From JBJXHC01 sp046160825 (GTDB lineage Bacteria > Bacteroidota > Ignavibacteria > UBA10030 > UBA6906): DNA of 64,000 nucleotides. The notes under the pieces are model-generated. The model had not been told where the DNA came from, made no database searches, and worked only from the letters and a program-made list of their open reading frames with translations. Of this stretch, positions 18,989 to 27,961 are shown piece after piece. The position numbers and the translations under genes are program-made. Location: assembly GCA_046160825.1 (NCBI GenBank), contig JBJXHC010000106.1:15247-79246 (forward strand), read 5' to 3'. Within the stretch, counting starts at the first letter, position 1. The number at the start of each line of letters is the position of its first letter.

Positions 18989-21900
18989 CTACTTAACGAC
19001 CGCCAGTTTGCCCAAAGATTCGCTTGTAAACCTTCCGTCGGTAGTTTTTACCACCAACTTGTACAGATAAACGCCATTTGCCAGCACATCGCCGTCCCGA
19101 TCTCTACCATCCCAGGGCAACTGCACAAATGGTTCACCCGGAGAAACCGTTTCGATTGATTGAATCAAACGGCCAGCAGTTGTATAAATCTTCACCACTA
19201 TGCTCAATGGTTCGAGCAGATTTTGTTTGAATGTGAATGCCGTCCCGTTTGCAAAGGGATTGGGGTAATTCATTATTTCAGTAACTCTGAGTTGATCAGT
19301 GGATGCAATATCGAAGAATGCTTCAGCCGTCGACGAGTTATTGTATGTATCCCATGAACGTATACGAACCGTGTTCCGTCCTTGTGAAAGTCCGCGCAAC
19401 TGGTACTGTACCGTACCTTCCTGATAATTATCGATCGTGCTCGTATAGAACTCTGTGAGATCCTGGCTCTCAGCACTGTTGTTCAACCACGCCTCTATCC
19501 TATGGCCGATTCCTGAACCCGAAGTGTTGATACCGCTTGAGTCCGTGAGATCAACGATCAATGTTGGCTCCTCACCCACCATGTCGCCCGATCTGAAACT
19601 TCTGCCATTAAGGAATATCTCCATCTCCGGACCCGTTGCATCGGCTGTTGCCGTCGAGTCCGTTCCCCCGAGATAAATTCTTGATGTGTATCCGAGACCA
19701 TCACCGCCTGCACCCGTGTAATAGGCAACCATGCGACCCCGTGACGATGTGTCGGCGTAAAGAATATCCTTGGGAATAATGAATGTCGCGTTGAATCTCC
19801 CATTGGCTACGGAGTTCTGCCCGCGGAAAATCGTGCCGCCGGTTGCAACATACGTCCACGGCACAGGTCCGGGCATGGGCACAAGGATGGTGACATTCCT
19901 TGTAGCATCATTCAACGTCAATGTCATCGTTCCATTGAATGAGTCTTCAGGCACATTGTTGACGTTCCTGATGCTGCCTTTTACCGATACCTTGCTCAAA
20001 GCACGCAACTGGATTGGAGTCAAACGCGGTCCGCCATCCACGCTGTCGACCGGCTCGTAGTTGATACTGTCAATGGATGCGTAGCCCGCCGGAAACTTCA
20101 GCCGCATGGTCGGGTCGCCCATGAAGAAAAATTTCTGATCGTTGACGGAATTCGCTATGGTCTTGACGAGAAACATGGCTCTCGCGGGACGGTCAACCAG
20201 CAAGCGACCGAATTGATCCCGACTGAACATTCGATTGAAGTTGTTTTGATGAAAATACGCATTGGCTCCGGCAAATACTTTTCTTGTGGCGGAGACAACA
20301 CCAATTGCTCCTCCATCAGACTTGTTCATGAGGATCTCGCTGCCGGTGTAGCGTTTCAGATCATCGAATTGCGAAAAATTGCACGTCGCCGCGTAGAACA
20401 CACTCAGTTTGTTGGGATTCACCAGTTGCGGAATTGATGTCTGAACATTAAAGATGGACTCATGCGCCCAGACCGTCGGGTTGCCGTGTCCGGCGAAATT
20501 GACAACCAGCACGCCGCGGTTGATTTCATCGATGATCGCCTGGTAGGCACCGGGTTTGCGACGCCCTTGCGCCGTGTTCACCGTCGGATACTCTGCGATA
20601 TAGATTTTCCTCTTCTCGAATTCATCCGGCGTAAAGTTCTCGGCAAGTAGTTCCGCGTCCCGACTGTGAATCAGGCCATCTTCCTGCTCAGGTGTCCATG
20701 AGTCATCGCCGATGAACAGCATTCTGGAACTCCATCCGTCGGTGGACGACTCGGCATCATACTTAATGAGCTTGTCAACGACAATGTTTGCCTCAGCCAG
20801 CGACCGCGACGAAATGCGTCCCAGCGTCAGCGAGATTGCATCCGTCGGACCGAACTTCGCGTAGAAATCATCCGTGGAAAAACTGTTGATGTCATTGAGT
20901 GATTGTCCGCTTTGCCACGTAGGAACGTAGTTCGACTTTGATCCGGAGATTCCCTTGTAATCATACGAGCCACCGCCAAAGAATAATACAAACTCAGGCC
21001 GACGGATCCAGTTATTGTAGGCATACTTCAGGAAATCCCGGATGGCAGTGATATCGGGAAGCCCGCCGCCGAATTCATTGTAGATGGTATCGACTTCAAC
21101 AACAAGCGTCCGGAGGTTTCCAAATGCTGGCTGCTCGCGATGTGCTGCCAGTCTGTTGGCCGCAGAACGAAACTCACGCGATGTCACAATGATAAAATCT
21201 GCACCATCCGTAATGCCTCTAAGGCTCTGATTGGGAATGCGTGCGGCACTGAGCGGAGTTTTGAACCCGCCCGAACCGACAGCACAATATTCCGAAATCT
21301 GTCCGGCACTCTCCTGTGTCCGGATTGTGTAAGATCCAACGGCACCGCTGATGCTTCGTACATCTGAAGGTTGAGTAACATCGAACAACCATGGCAAGGA
21401 CGCGAAGCCGGCAAGACGGTATTCAACAATACCCGACGTGTCGGGCGAGCGAAAGCGCAGGTAGTTCGCCACCGCTTCGAACCTGCGGGGATAGTGAATC
21501 TCGATCCAATTGATCCAACCGCTTCCCGATACACTTGTCGTGCGGTACTGTAGATTGAGCTGGCTCGTATTGCCGGGCAGCGTTGCCGGAACACGAACGT
21601 CTATCGTTCCTTCGTTGGCATACTGAAAACCCGAAGTCGGCACGATACTCACCACACCAATCGAATCTCCGTTTTCGCGCAATGTCAGTGTGGAGAACGC
21701 TGTGGACCGTGACGCCACCACGGTTCTATACCGGACAAGCTCTCCGGCTAACAGGCCATGAAGCGTCGCGACAAACGTGAACGCCCCACCCGGATTGAGC
21801 GCTTGACCGTACCATTCCTTCCCGGAGCCGAAGAAGTTCACCTTCTCTTCTTCTATCTGAACGAGATCCGTAAATCTGTCCGGCACTACTGTCGGGTTAT

Positions 21901-23014
21901 CGGCCAGGGATTGTTCCGTTTGCATGCGCTTTCCCGTCGCACCACCGAAAGTCAACCAATAATAATTCACTTCAGAATAGTAATTGATATAGTGGTTGAA
22001 TGATCTTTGTGCAGGTGAGTAATTCCATCCTCTCGTGGATTTTCCAAAGAACAAGACGAAATCCGATCCACCGAATTGTCCATCCGACTCTCCCTCGACA
22101 TGAATCGCGTTTTCGACAAGGTCATCAGCGCGAGAAAGAGTAATGTTCTCCGGAACAAGAGTCCCGCCGTTACCATAAATCTTGATGGTACGTGGGTCGA
22201 TGGCGGAAACGTTAATTCCCAGTGAAGCGAGGTATGATGCATCCAGTCTGTAGACGCCTTCATCCTGAACCGTCAGCCGGTACCATTCCCCCGTACTCAA
22301 AACACTTGGAGCGAGCATCCTGTTGACTGAACGGGGTGATCCGAATTTCCAATTCCTGGCAACAGCATAGTTCAGAAGAAAATTATTGAATGGTTTATCA
22401 TCTTCGTTTTGCACGCGGGTTCTCTGCGCGGCACCATAGACCACTTCGACCTGAATGCGTGAATATTTTCGTAGAGTACGCGCGACGGGATTATATTGAA
22501 GTGGAAAAACTCGTACGCCACCCACAAGCAAGCTCCGAACATTACTCACAGGAGAAAGATCGGAAACGGGACCCGGGAGAAATGCACCCGTTCTGTAGAT
22601 GCTCATGTCCTGCTCGTATCTACCAGCCCCAACCATTTCGTCCCGCTCTTCAAGGACAGGCAAGGGAGCCAGCGAGACATTCTGGATCTCTTCATAGTCT
22701 GCTGCAACGACCTGAACGAGGTTGTCATTCTCATTCTGAAAACCAAGCGGCAGAAGGCGATATCGCAGGTCAGGAAAGCCTGCTTGTGTGTTGTGGCTGT
22801 AAAAGGGAATCGCTCCGTGAAAGTCGAACAGCATGAATTGCTGCCCATTCTCCCCGACGGTACTGGTAGGATGGTATTGGGGGATGTACTCAATAACGAT
22901 TGAACGCTCGTCCGACCTGATGACCCGGATATCAGGCTCGGAGGCCCGACTGGTCACGGCAACCGCCATGAGCAGTGTTAATGTGAGGAAGATCGTCTGC
23001 ATTATTCGTTTCAT
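18989..23014 (-). CDS. porU: PorU, T9SS C-terminal signal peptidase (sortase)
   Basis: A 1341-residue protein with a signal peptide (MKRIMQTIFLTLTLLMAVAVTSRA). Residues about 650-1020 form a gingipain-type C25 cysteine peptidase domain with the catalytic His in FAGHGNPTVW (His843) and the catalytic Cys in YAATCNFSQFDD (Cys878). PorU cuts off the C-terminal sorting domain of T9SS cargo and joins the cargo to a lipopolysaccharide. Like other PorU proteins it ends in a sorting-type domain (MNYPNPFANGTAFTFKQ ... GVYLYKLVVKTTDGRF) that is normally retained. It opens a five-gene minus-strand run with porV. Length matches the longer PorU proteins of Bacteroidota. Confidence 0.93.
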   Translation of the reverse strand: MKRIMQTIFLTLTLLMAVAVTSRASEPDIRVIRSDERSIVIEYIPQYHPTSTVGENGQQFMLFDFHGAIPFYSHNTQAGFPDLRYRLLPLGFQNENDNLVQVVAADYEEIQNVSLAPLPVLEERDEMVGAGRYEQDMSIYRTGAFLPGPVSDLSPVSNVRSLLVGGVRVFPLQYNPVARTLRKYSRIQVEVVYGAAQRTRVQNEDDKPFNNFLLNYAVARNWKFGSPRSVNRMLAPSVLSTGEWYRLTVQDEGVYRLDASYLASLGINVSAIDPRTIKIYGNGGTLVPENITLSRADDLVENAIHVEGESDGQFGGSDFVLFFGKSTRGWNYSPAQRSFNHYINYYSEVNYYWLTFGGATGKRMQTEQSLADNPTVVPDRFTDLVQIEEEKVNFFGSGKEWYGQALNPGGAFTFVATLHGLLAGELVRYRTVVASRSTAFSTLTLRENGDSIGVVSIVPTSGFQYANEGTIDVRVPATLPGNTSQLNLQYRTTSVSGSGWINWIEIHYPRRFEAVANYLRFRSPDTSGIVEYRLAGFASLPWLFDVTQPSDVRSISGAVGSYTIRTQESAGQISEYCAVGSGGFKTPLSAARIPNQSLRGITDGADFIIVTSREFRSAANRLAAHREQPAFGNLRTLVVEVDTIYNEFGGGLPDITAIRDFLKYAYNNWIRRPEFVLFFGGGSYDYKGISGSKSNYVPTWQSGQSLNDINSFSTDDFYAKFGPTDAISLTLGRISSRSLAEANIVVDKLIKYDAESSTDGWSSRMLFIGDDSWTPEQEDGLIHSRDAELLAENFTPDEFEKRKIYIAEYPTVNTAQGRRKPGAYQAIIDEINRGVLVVNFAGHGNPTVWAHESIFNVQTSIPQLVNPNKLSVFYAATCNFSQFDDLKRYTGSEILMNKSDGGAIGVVSATRKVFAGANAYFHQNNFNRMFSRDQFGRLLVDRPARAMFLVKTIANSVNDQKFFFMGDPTMRLKFPAGYASIDSINYEPVDSVDGGPRLTPIQLRALSKVSVKGSIRNVNNVPEDSFNGTMTLTLNDATRNVTILVPMPGPVPWTYVATGGTIFRGQNSVANGRFNATFIIPKDILYADTSSRGRMVAYYTGAGGDGLGYTSRIYLGGTDSTATADATGPEMEIFLNGRSFRSGDMVGEEPTLIVDLTDSSGINTSGSGIGHRIEAWLNNSAESQDLTEFYTSTIDNYQEGTVQYQLRGLSQGRNTVRIRSWDTYNNSSTAEAFFDIASTDQLRVTEIMNYPNPFANGTAFTFKQNLLEPLSIVVKIYTTAGRLIQSIETVSPGEPFVQLPWDGRDRDGDVLANGVYLYKLVVKTTDGRFTSESLGKLAVVK

Positions 23015-23252
23015 GAATTCAGAAACACCGGAAATAAAAAACCGAACGTCACATTCATTGCAACATTCGGCGGGAAATAAAAATTGGAGTCACCGCCTTG
23101 TGTCCATGCTCGCTAAAGGATCTCATCGCACTGCCACCCGCACTACAGATGCAAGAGAGCGCGGTACCATGCACTCTCAGGAAAGAACCTTTAAACGAAC
23201 AACTCTATAGGCTGTACTCCATATTCCTGTAACTGAATTCGAAGAAAATATA

Positions 23253-23273
23253 GACAATGATGCTTTCATTGTC
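23253..23273. promoter_or_regulatory. perfect inverted repeat, possible operator
   Basis: GACAATGA (23253-23260), five-base spacer, TCATTGTC (23266-23273). It lies in the divergent porU/glgA region, 65 bases upstream of the glgA -33 element and about 240 bases from the porU start, in an A/T-rich setting. It may be a regulator-binding site; no T-run follows on either strand, so a terminator is less likely. Confidence 0.4.
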
Positions 23274-23337
23274 AAGACGTTTGTTCGATGCAATCGCGTT
23301 CCGTGACGTGGCTCATCGTTTCCAGAATGCGGAGAGG

Positions 23338-23369
23338 TTTGATTCTGTACTGCAAAAGTGGTAGATTTG
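23338..23369 (+). promoter_or_regulatory. Bacteroidetes-type promoter of the glgA run
   Basis: TTTG at 23338-23341, a 20-base spacer, and TAGATTTG at 23362-23369 match the Bacteroidetes primary sigma consensus TTTG-N19-21-TAnnTTTG. The glgA ATG lies 43 bases downstream of the -7 element. Assignment is by consensus match only. Confidence 0.6.
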
Positions 23370-23412
23370 AACAGTTTTTTGCAATCATCACCTCTCTCAC
23401 ACCTGAGTTTGC

Positions 23413-24897
23413 ATGCCGCGACCGTTGAATGTCCTGTTTCTCTCCAGTGAGGTCGAACCCTTTGCCAAAACAGGTGGTCTCGCAGATGTCTCAGGCGCTC
23501 TTCCGCAAGTCATCAAACAGCTTGGCCATGAAGTCCGTGTGATGATGCCGCGCTACGGCAGCATCAAGGAACGCTCCGGAAAGCTCCACGACATAGCACG
23601 GCTCAAGGATACTCCCGTTCCGGTAAATGGGACTCTGTTTTCCGCTAGCGTGAAATCATCGTTCCTTGCAGGCAAAGCAGATAAAGTCCAGGTGTATTTT
23701 CTGGACAACGAACATCTTTTCGGCCGTACAGGGTTGTACGTGGATCCCGCAACAGGCAGCGACTATTCTGATAACGACGACCGATTCATCTTTTTCGCCC
23801 GGGGAGTATTCGAGGTTCTGAAAAGACTCGGATGGCAACCCGATGTTATTCATTGCAACGACTGGCCGACGGGACTTGTCCCGGCGTATCTCAAGACCGT
23901 GTATGCGCATGATCGATTCTTCAAGGACACCAAGTCTGTCTTTACAATTCACAATATGGCGTATCAGGGAATGTTCCCACCGTTTGTTTTTCCCAAGACA
24001 AACCTCCCGATGGAGCTGTTCAGTGAAGCGGGAATTGTTGCCAACGGCAATTTGAATTTTCTCAAATCGGGACTTGTCTTTGCCGATGCGATCACGACAG
24101 TGAGCAAACGCTATGCACAGGAGATTCAGAGTTCACCGGAATTCGGGTGCGGGTTGCAAGACCTCGTGAAGAAACGGTCGAAGGATGTCTTCGGAATTCT
24201 GAACGGCGTGGACTATGCCGTATGGGATCCGGCAGTCGATCCTCTGCTTCCCTGCAAATATGATGCGACAAATCTCGGCCTGAAAAAAGAGAATACTCGT
24301 GCTCTGTTGCAAAAAATGGGGTTGACGTACAACGAGCACATTCCTGTTATCGGCATTATCTCGCGCCTTGCTGACCAGAAGGGATTCGATCTCATCGCTC
24401 CCGTTTTGCATGACATCATGAGGATGAAGGTGCAGATGGTCGTTCTCGGAACCGGCGACCGACGATATGCTGAGATGTTCGCAGCAGCCCGCATGGCTTT
24501 CCCCGAGCAACTGCGGGTCGATCTGTCATTCAACAACGAGCTGGCCCACCTTATCGAAGCAGGCAGCGACATGTTTCTGATGCCATCACGATATGAGCCA
24601 TGCGGACTCAATCAGATTTACAGTCTGCGCTACGGCACCGTCCCCATCGTACGGGCAACGGGAGGATTGGATGACACCATCCAGGATGTGGATTTATTTC
24701 CAGAAGATGGCACCGGATTCAAGTTTGCAGAGTACAACAGTGGCGCGTTGTTGCATGCCATTCACCGGGCAGTTTCGGCATTCACAGACCGGGCACGTTG
24801 GGAACGCATTATGAAAAACGGTATGAGCCGTGACTATTCCTGGGAAGCCTCGGCCCAACGATATGTCGAGGTCTATAAGGGTATCGCGAAAGCGTGA
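23413..24897 (+). CDS. glgA: glycogen/starch synthase (ADP-glucose type)
   Basis: A 494-residue GT5 glycosyltransferase that extends alpha-1,4-glucan chains from ADP-glucose. The N-terminal Rossmann domain carries SSEVEPFAKTGGLADVSGAL, the classic K-T-G-G-L nucleotide-sugar motif. The C-terminal GT1-type domain has IPVIGIISRLADQKGFDLI and the PSRYEPCGLNQIYSLRYGT / RATGGLDDT donor-site motifs. Length is typical of the bacterial enzyme (about 480). It starts a seven-gene plus-strand run, 43 bases after a Bacteroidetes-type promoter, and overlaps gmhB by four bases. No branching enzyme or ADP-glucose pyrophosphorylase gene is visible in the window. Confidence 0.96.
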   Translation: MPRPLNVLFLSSEVEPFAKTGGLADVSGALPQVIKQLGHEVRVMMPRYGSIKERSGKLHDIARLKDTPVPVNGTLFSASVKSSFLAGKADKVQVYFLDNEHLFGRTGLYVDPATGSDYSDNDDRFIFFARGVFEVLKRLGWQPDVIHCNDWPTGLVPAYLKTVYAHDRFFKDTKSVFTIHNMAYQGMFPPFVFPKTNLPMELFSEAGIVANGNLNFLKSGLVFADAITTVSKRYAQEIQSSPEFGCGLQDLVKKRSKDVFGILNGVDYAVWDPAVDPLLPCKYDATNLGLKKENTRALLQKMGLTYNEHIPVIGIISRLADQKGFDLIAPVLHDIMRMKVQMVVLGTGDRRYAEMFAAARMAFPEQLRVDLSFNNELAHLIEAGSDMFLMPSRYEPCGLNQIYSLRYGTVPIVRATGGLDDTIQDVDLFPEDGTGFKFAEYNSGALLHAIHRAVSAFTDRARWERIMKNGMSRDYSWEASAQRYVEVYKGIAKA

Positions 24898-25496
24898 GCA
24901 CAGAACGAATTGGAGTGTTCCTTGACCGTGATGGAACGATTAACGTAGAGGTGGATTTCGTTCGCACGCCTGATCAACTCCAATTGATCGCGGGCGCGGC
25001 ACAGGCGATTCGTCGGCTCAACGATCTCGGTGTAGTTGTTTGTGTTATCTCCAACCAATCCGGTATTGCGCGCGGTTACTTGACTGAAGATGATCTTGGC
25101 CGGATTCATGAGCGGTTGAGCAGGAATTTGAAACAAGAAGACGCACACGTCGATCGCATTTATTACTGTCCTCACCATCCGACAGAAGGAATTGCGCCTT
25201 ACGTTTTGGAGTGCGAGTGCCGGAAACCGAAAGCGGGCATGTTACGTTGGGCGGAAAGAGACCTTGGAGTTGATTTGTCGAAGTCATTCCTTGTAGGCGA
25301 TAGGCTTGGCGATATCCAGGCCGGGAAAGCGGTAGGTGCCACCACAATCCTTGTTCGGACCGGGTATGGAGAGATGGCGCTCAGAGATAATCGTATACAC
25401 ACCATTCCACCCGACTTTATAGCAGCAGATATTTCAGAAGCAGTCGAATATATTCTCAATACACTTAAAGGGAGACATAATCTTGAAGGGCAGTAA
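24894..25496 (+). CDS. gmhB: HAD phosphatase, heptose-1,7-bisphosphate 7-phosphatase type
   Basis: A 200-residue HAD-IIIA phosphatase. FLDRDGTIN gives the nucleophile and acid Asp; VISNQSGIARG is motif II; CRKPKAGML and VGDRLGDIQAG are motifs III and IV. The Cys/His loop YYCPHHP ... LECECRKP matches the zinc loop of GmhB, which removes the C7 phosphate in ADP-heptose synthesis for LPS inner core. The GTG start at 24894 sits in GTGA overlapping the glgA stop, so it is coupled to glgA. A histidinol-phosphatase-type activity is the main alternative, but the zinc loop and absence of his genes favour GmhB. Confidence 0.88.
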   Translation: MSTERIGVFLDRDGTINVEVDFVRTPDQLQLIAGAAQAIRRLNDLGVVVCVISNQSGIARGYLTEDDLGRIHERLSRNLKQEDAHVDRIYYCPHHPTEGIAPYVLECECRKPKAGMLRWAERDLGVDLSKSFLVGDRLGDIQAGKAVGATTILVRTGYGEMALRDNRIHTIPPDFIAADISEAVEYILNTLKGRHNLEGQ

Positions 25497-26664
25497 GAAG
25501 GCACGACCGGCGTTTCATTTCTGTGCGGTTCTGATTCTTGGCATGATCCTCGCCATCGGTTGCAGTGATGATCTGAATCAATTCAATGCTGTTGGCGGCT
25601 TCCCGCGGACAGACGTCATTATCCACGATGATACGGTCTATGCCATCGCATCATCGACATTCCGGCGGCAGACGCCGACAAACGGCAGGGTGAATTATGT
25701 CGGCAAATTCGACGGATACACCTCCTACATGATGCTGCAATTCTACCAGTCACTCTTCCCGAACCGGGACACCATTGCCGTCATTTCCGCCACACTGAAA
25801 CTGCGCGCCGTTGCATGGTTTGGCAACCCGAGCGCGACCATCGGATTCACGGCACACAAGATCACTGAACCATGGAATGAAGTCATCCTCGATTCCCTTC
25901 CCGCGTATGATCCACTGGTTCGTGGAACCTATACCGGAACGATTACGGCGGACACTGCCGAAGTGACTATGGACCTGGATACTGCTCTGGTCCGTGAATG
26001 GATGCGTCCCTCCACCTTCACACAATATGGCATTCTGCTCGCACCGACAGTGGGAAGCAACGTCATGCGAGGATTCCACTGTTTCAATCTCGATTCAACA
26101 AAGTTCTATCCTACACTTGTCGTCATTGCCCGAAACAATGCCGGCACCGTACAGGATACAACAACATTCAACCTTGGGATGGATACATTTGTCGGCAGCA
26201 ACAACACTCCGGTTTCCAACCCGGAACTGATCTTCACGCAATCCGGCGCAATCCATCGCAGCAAGATTCTGTTCGATGTCAGTTTCATACCAACCGGTGC
26301 AATCATCAACAGCGCCGATTTGGTTCTCGTGCAAGACACCACTTCAAGCAGGCTCAACAAGTTCACACCCGATTCCGTAATCATCGCTCATGTATTGACG
26401 AGTCCAACCGATAGCACACTGATCGAAATAGTCGGCACGCCCGGAGAACCATTGTCGCACCTCAAAACAAATTTTTCTGTTGATATCCGACATGCGGTAC
26501 AGAGTTGGGTCATCGGGCCGAACTATGGTCTCGTCGTCAGACGTGGGAATTTAAGTGAGCTCGCAAGCTTCGACTTGATCACCTTCTACAATCACGTCGC
26601 CACGAACACGGCTCTACGCCCACGAATACGAATACGTTATGCCATTGAACCAGGTCAGGACTAA
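25483..26664 (+). CDS. surface lipoprotein of unknown function (DUF4270/DNRLRE-like)
   Basis: A 393-residue lipoprotein. The N-terminus has a hydrophobic run followed by lipobox LAIGC with the lipidated Cys near residue 27. The body is rich in beta strands and has two similar halves (DTIAVISATLKLRA and GAIINSADLVLVQD), resembling jelly-roll DNRLRE modules. A DUF4270-type lipoprotein often follows glycogen synthase in Bacteroidota, so that is an attractive but unproven identity. The start is a TTG at 25483, preceded by AAAGGGAG about eight bases upstream, and overlaps the gmhB end by 14 bases. Function unknown. Confidence 0.72.
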   Translation: MKGSKKARPAFHFCAVLILGMILAIGCSDDLNQFNAVGGFPRTDVIIHDDTVYAIASSTFRRQTPTNGRVNYVGKFDGYTSYMMLQFYQSLFPNRDTIAVISATLKLRAVAWFGNPSATIGFTAHKITEPWNEVILDSLPAYDPLVRGTYTGTITADTAEVTMDLDTALVREWMRPSTFTQYGILLAPTVGSNVMRGFHCFNLDSTKFYPTLVVIARNNAGTVQDTTTFNLGMDTFVGSNNTPVSNPELIFTQSGAIHRSKILFDVSFIPTGAIINSADLVLVQDTTSSRLNKFTPDSVIIAHVLTSPTDSTLIEIVGTPGEPLSHLKTNFSVDIRHAVQSWVIGPNYGLVVRRGNLSELASFDLITFYNHVATNTALRPRIRIRYAIEPGQD

Positions 26665-26668
26665 GGAG

Positions 26669-27925
26669 ATGAAGAGAGTGAAGAGAATAGTGTATGTCTG
26701 CATGACAATTTTCACCTTATCCGTTTCAGCACAAGCCGGAGGTGACGGATCGGCCTATTCAATATTTGGCCTTGGCGACTTGCGCTACATGACGAACGCA
26801 AGGGGCATGGCGATGGGCTACACCGGCATCGGGTTGTCCGGCTCCAGTTTCATCAACAGTTTGTCCCCTGCAACATGGTCGCGCATCAACAACACGCGAC
26901 TTGACGCGGGGCTGTTATATGAAGGATTCAACTCCTCCAATGGAACCCGATCGTTGTATCGCGCAAACGGAGACTTCAATGGCGCGCTCCTGGCCATCCC
27001 CGCCTCACCGTCGAAGGGAATTGTCGTTGTTGGAGGTTTCGTCCCCTATAGCAATATCAGCTATGCGACATTCACGACCGGGACACAAGCCGGAGTGAAC
27101 TATTCCCTGAATCATGTCGGCACTGGTGGACTCAGTCGCGGTTTAATCGGACTCTCCTATGCTCCTTTGCCGGAGTTGGCGGTTGGTGCCTCCATGGACT
27201 ATATCTTCGGCTCGATTGATCACACCCGGCTACTTACGGCAACGACGACATCGTTTGTACCACTTTCCGGCGGTACAACAATTGAGTCCATGACACTCAG
27301 CGGTATCACGGCAACGCTTGGCGGAATCTTCACCGGGTTCGGTGAAGTTGCTGAACCCTTGCGTCCGCTTGCGCTTGGCATTGTGGTCACGTCACGGGGA
27401 ACGCTCAATAGTACCCGACAGTATTTCTATCAGTACGTCGGCGAACGGGATAGTTCAGCAGAATCAGAGGGAATAGTCACACTTCCACTTTCGTTCGGTG
27501 CCGGACTCTCTTATCAGGTTGGTGAGCGGTATCTCGTCAGCGCGGATTATTTCACACAGGCGTGGAGAAATTCCGAGTTCTTTGGTACACGCCCGACCGA
27601 GCTTCGCAATAGCTACAGAATCGGAATCGGTGGCGAACGGATGGGAACACGTGAGCCAGGCGCGGCGTGGTTTGACCGGCTGTCGTACCGGGCGGGATTC
27701 ACCTACCACGCAACCTATCTCCGCATTAACAACGAGCCTATCAACGAATGGGCAGTCACGGGAGGCATTGGCATTCCATTCGGATATGATGGCCGGATCA
27801 ATCTCGCCATGGAATACGGTCAGCGCGGACTCATCGGCAACAATCTGGTGAAGGACAATATCATCCGATTCACTGTCGGACTCTCGCTGAGCGAGCAGTG
27901 GTTCGTCCGCTTCGAAGAAGAATAA
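26669..27925 (+). CDS. outer-membrane beta-barrel protein, FadL/OmpP1-like
   Basis: A protein of about 418 residues with a signal peptide ending near SVSAQA. The mature N-terminus GGDGSAYSIFGLGDLRYMTNARGMAMGY and NSLSPATWSRI are reminiscent of FadL/PorV-like barrels in Bacteroidota; the rest alternates hydrophobic and polar residues to an aromatic C-terminal strand (SLSEQWFVRF). Two starts compete: ATG 26669 with AGGA eight bases upstream, or GTG 26678 with AAGGAG nine bases upstream; both keep the signal peptide. It follows the lipoprotein by four bases and may work with it at the outer membrane. Ligand unknown. Confidence 0.78.
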   Translation: MKRVKRIVYVCMTIFTLSVSAQAGGDGSAYSIFGLGDLRYMTNARGMAMGYTGIGLSGSSFINSLSPATWSRINNTRLDAGLLYEGFNSSNGTRSLYRANGDFNGALLAIPASPSKGIVVVGGFVPYSNISYATFTTGTQAGVNYSLNHVGTGGLSRGLIGLSYAPLPELAVGASMDYIFGSIDHTRLLTATTTSFVPLSGGTTIESMTLSGITATLGGIFTGFGEVAEPLRPLALGIVVTSRGTLNSTRQYFYQYVGERDSSAESEGIVTLPLSFGAGLSYQVGERYLVSADYFTQAWRNSEFFGTRPTELRNSYRIGIGGERMGTREPGAAWFDRLSYRAGFTYHATYLRINNEPINEWAVTGGIGIPFGYDGRINLAMEYGQRGLIGNNLVKDNIIRFTVGLSLSEQWFVRFEEE

Positions 27926-27961
27926 TCCACTCGGTCATTTCTCAACAGGCCAACATTTCTT

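Larger units (their letters stand above)
23015..23412. other. divergent intergenic region, porU / glgA
   Basis: A 398-base divergent region with no gene I can support. It contains a perfect 8-bp inverted repeat and a Bacteroidetes-type promoter for glgA (both listed separately). The porU-proximal 200 bases show nothing recognisable, and I found no clear minus-strand promoter. Confidence 0.6.
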
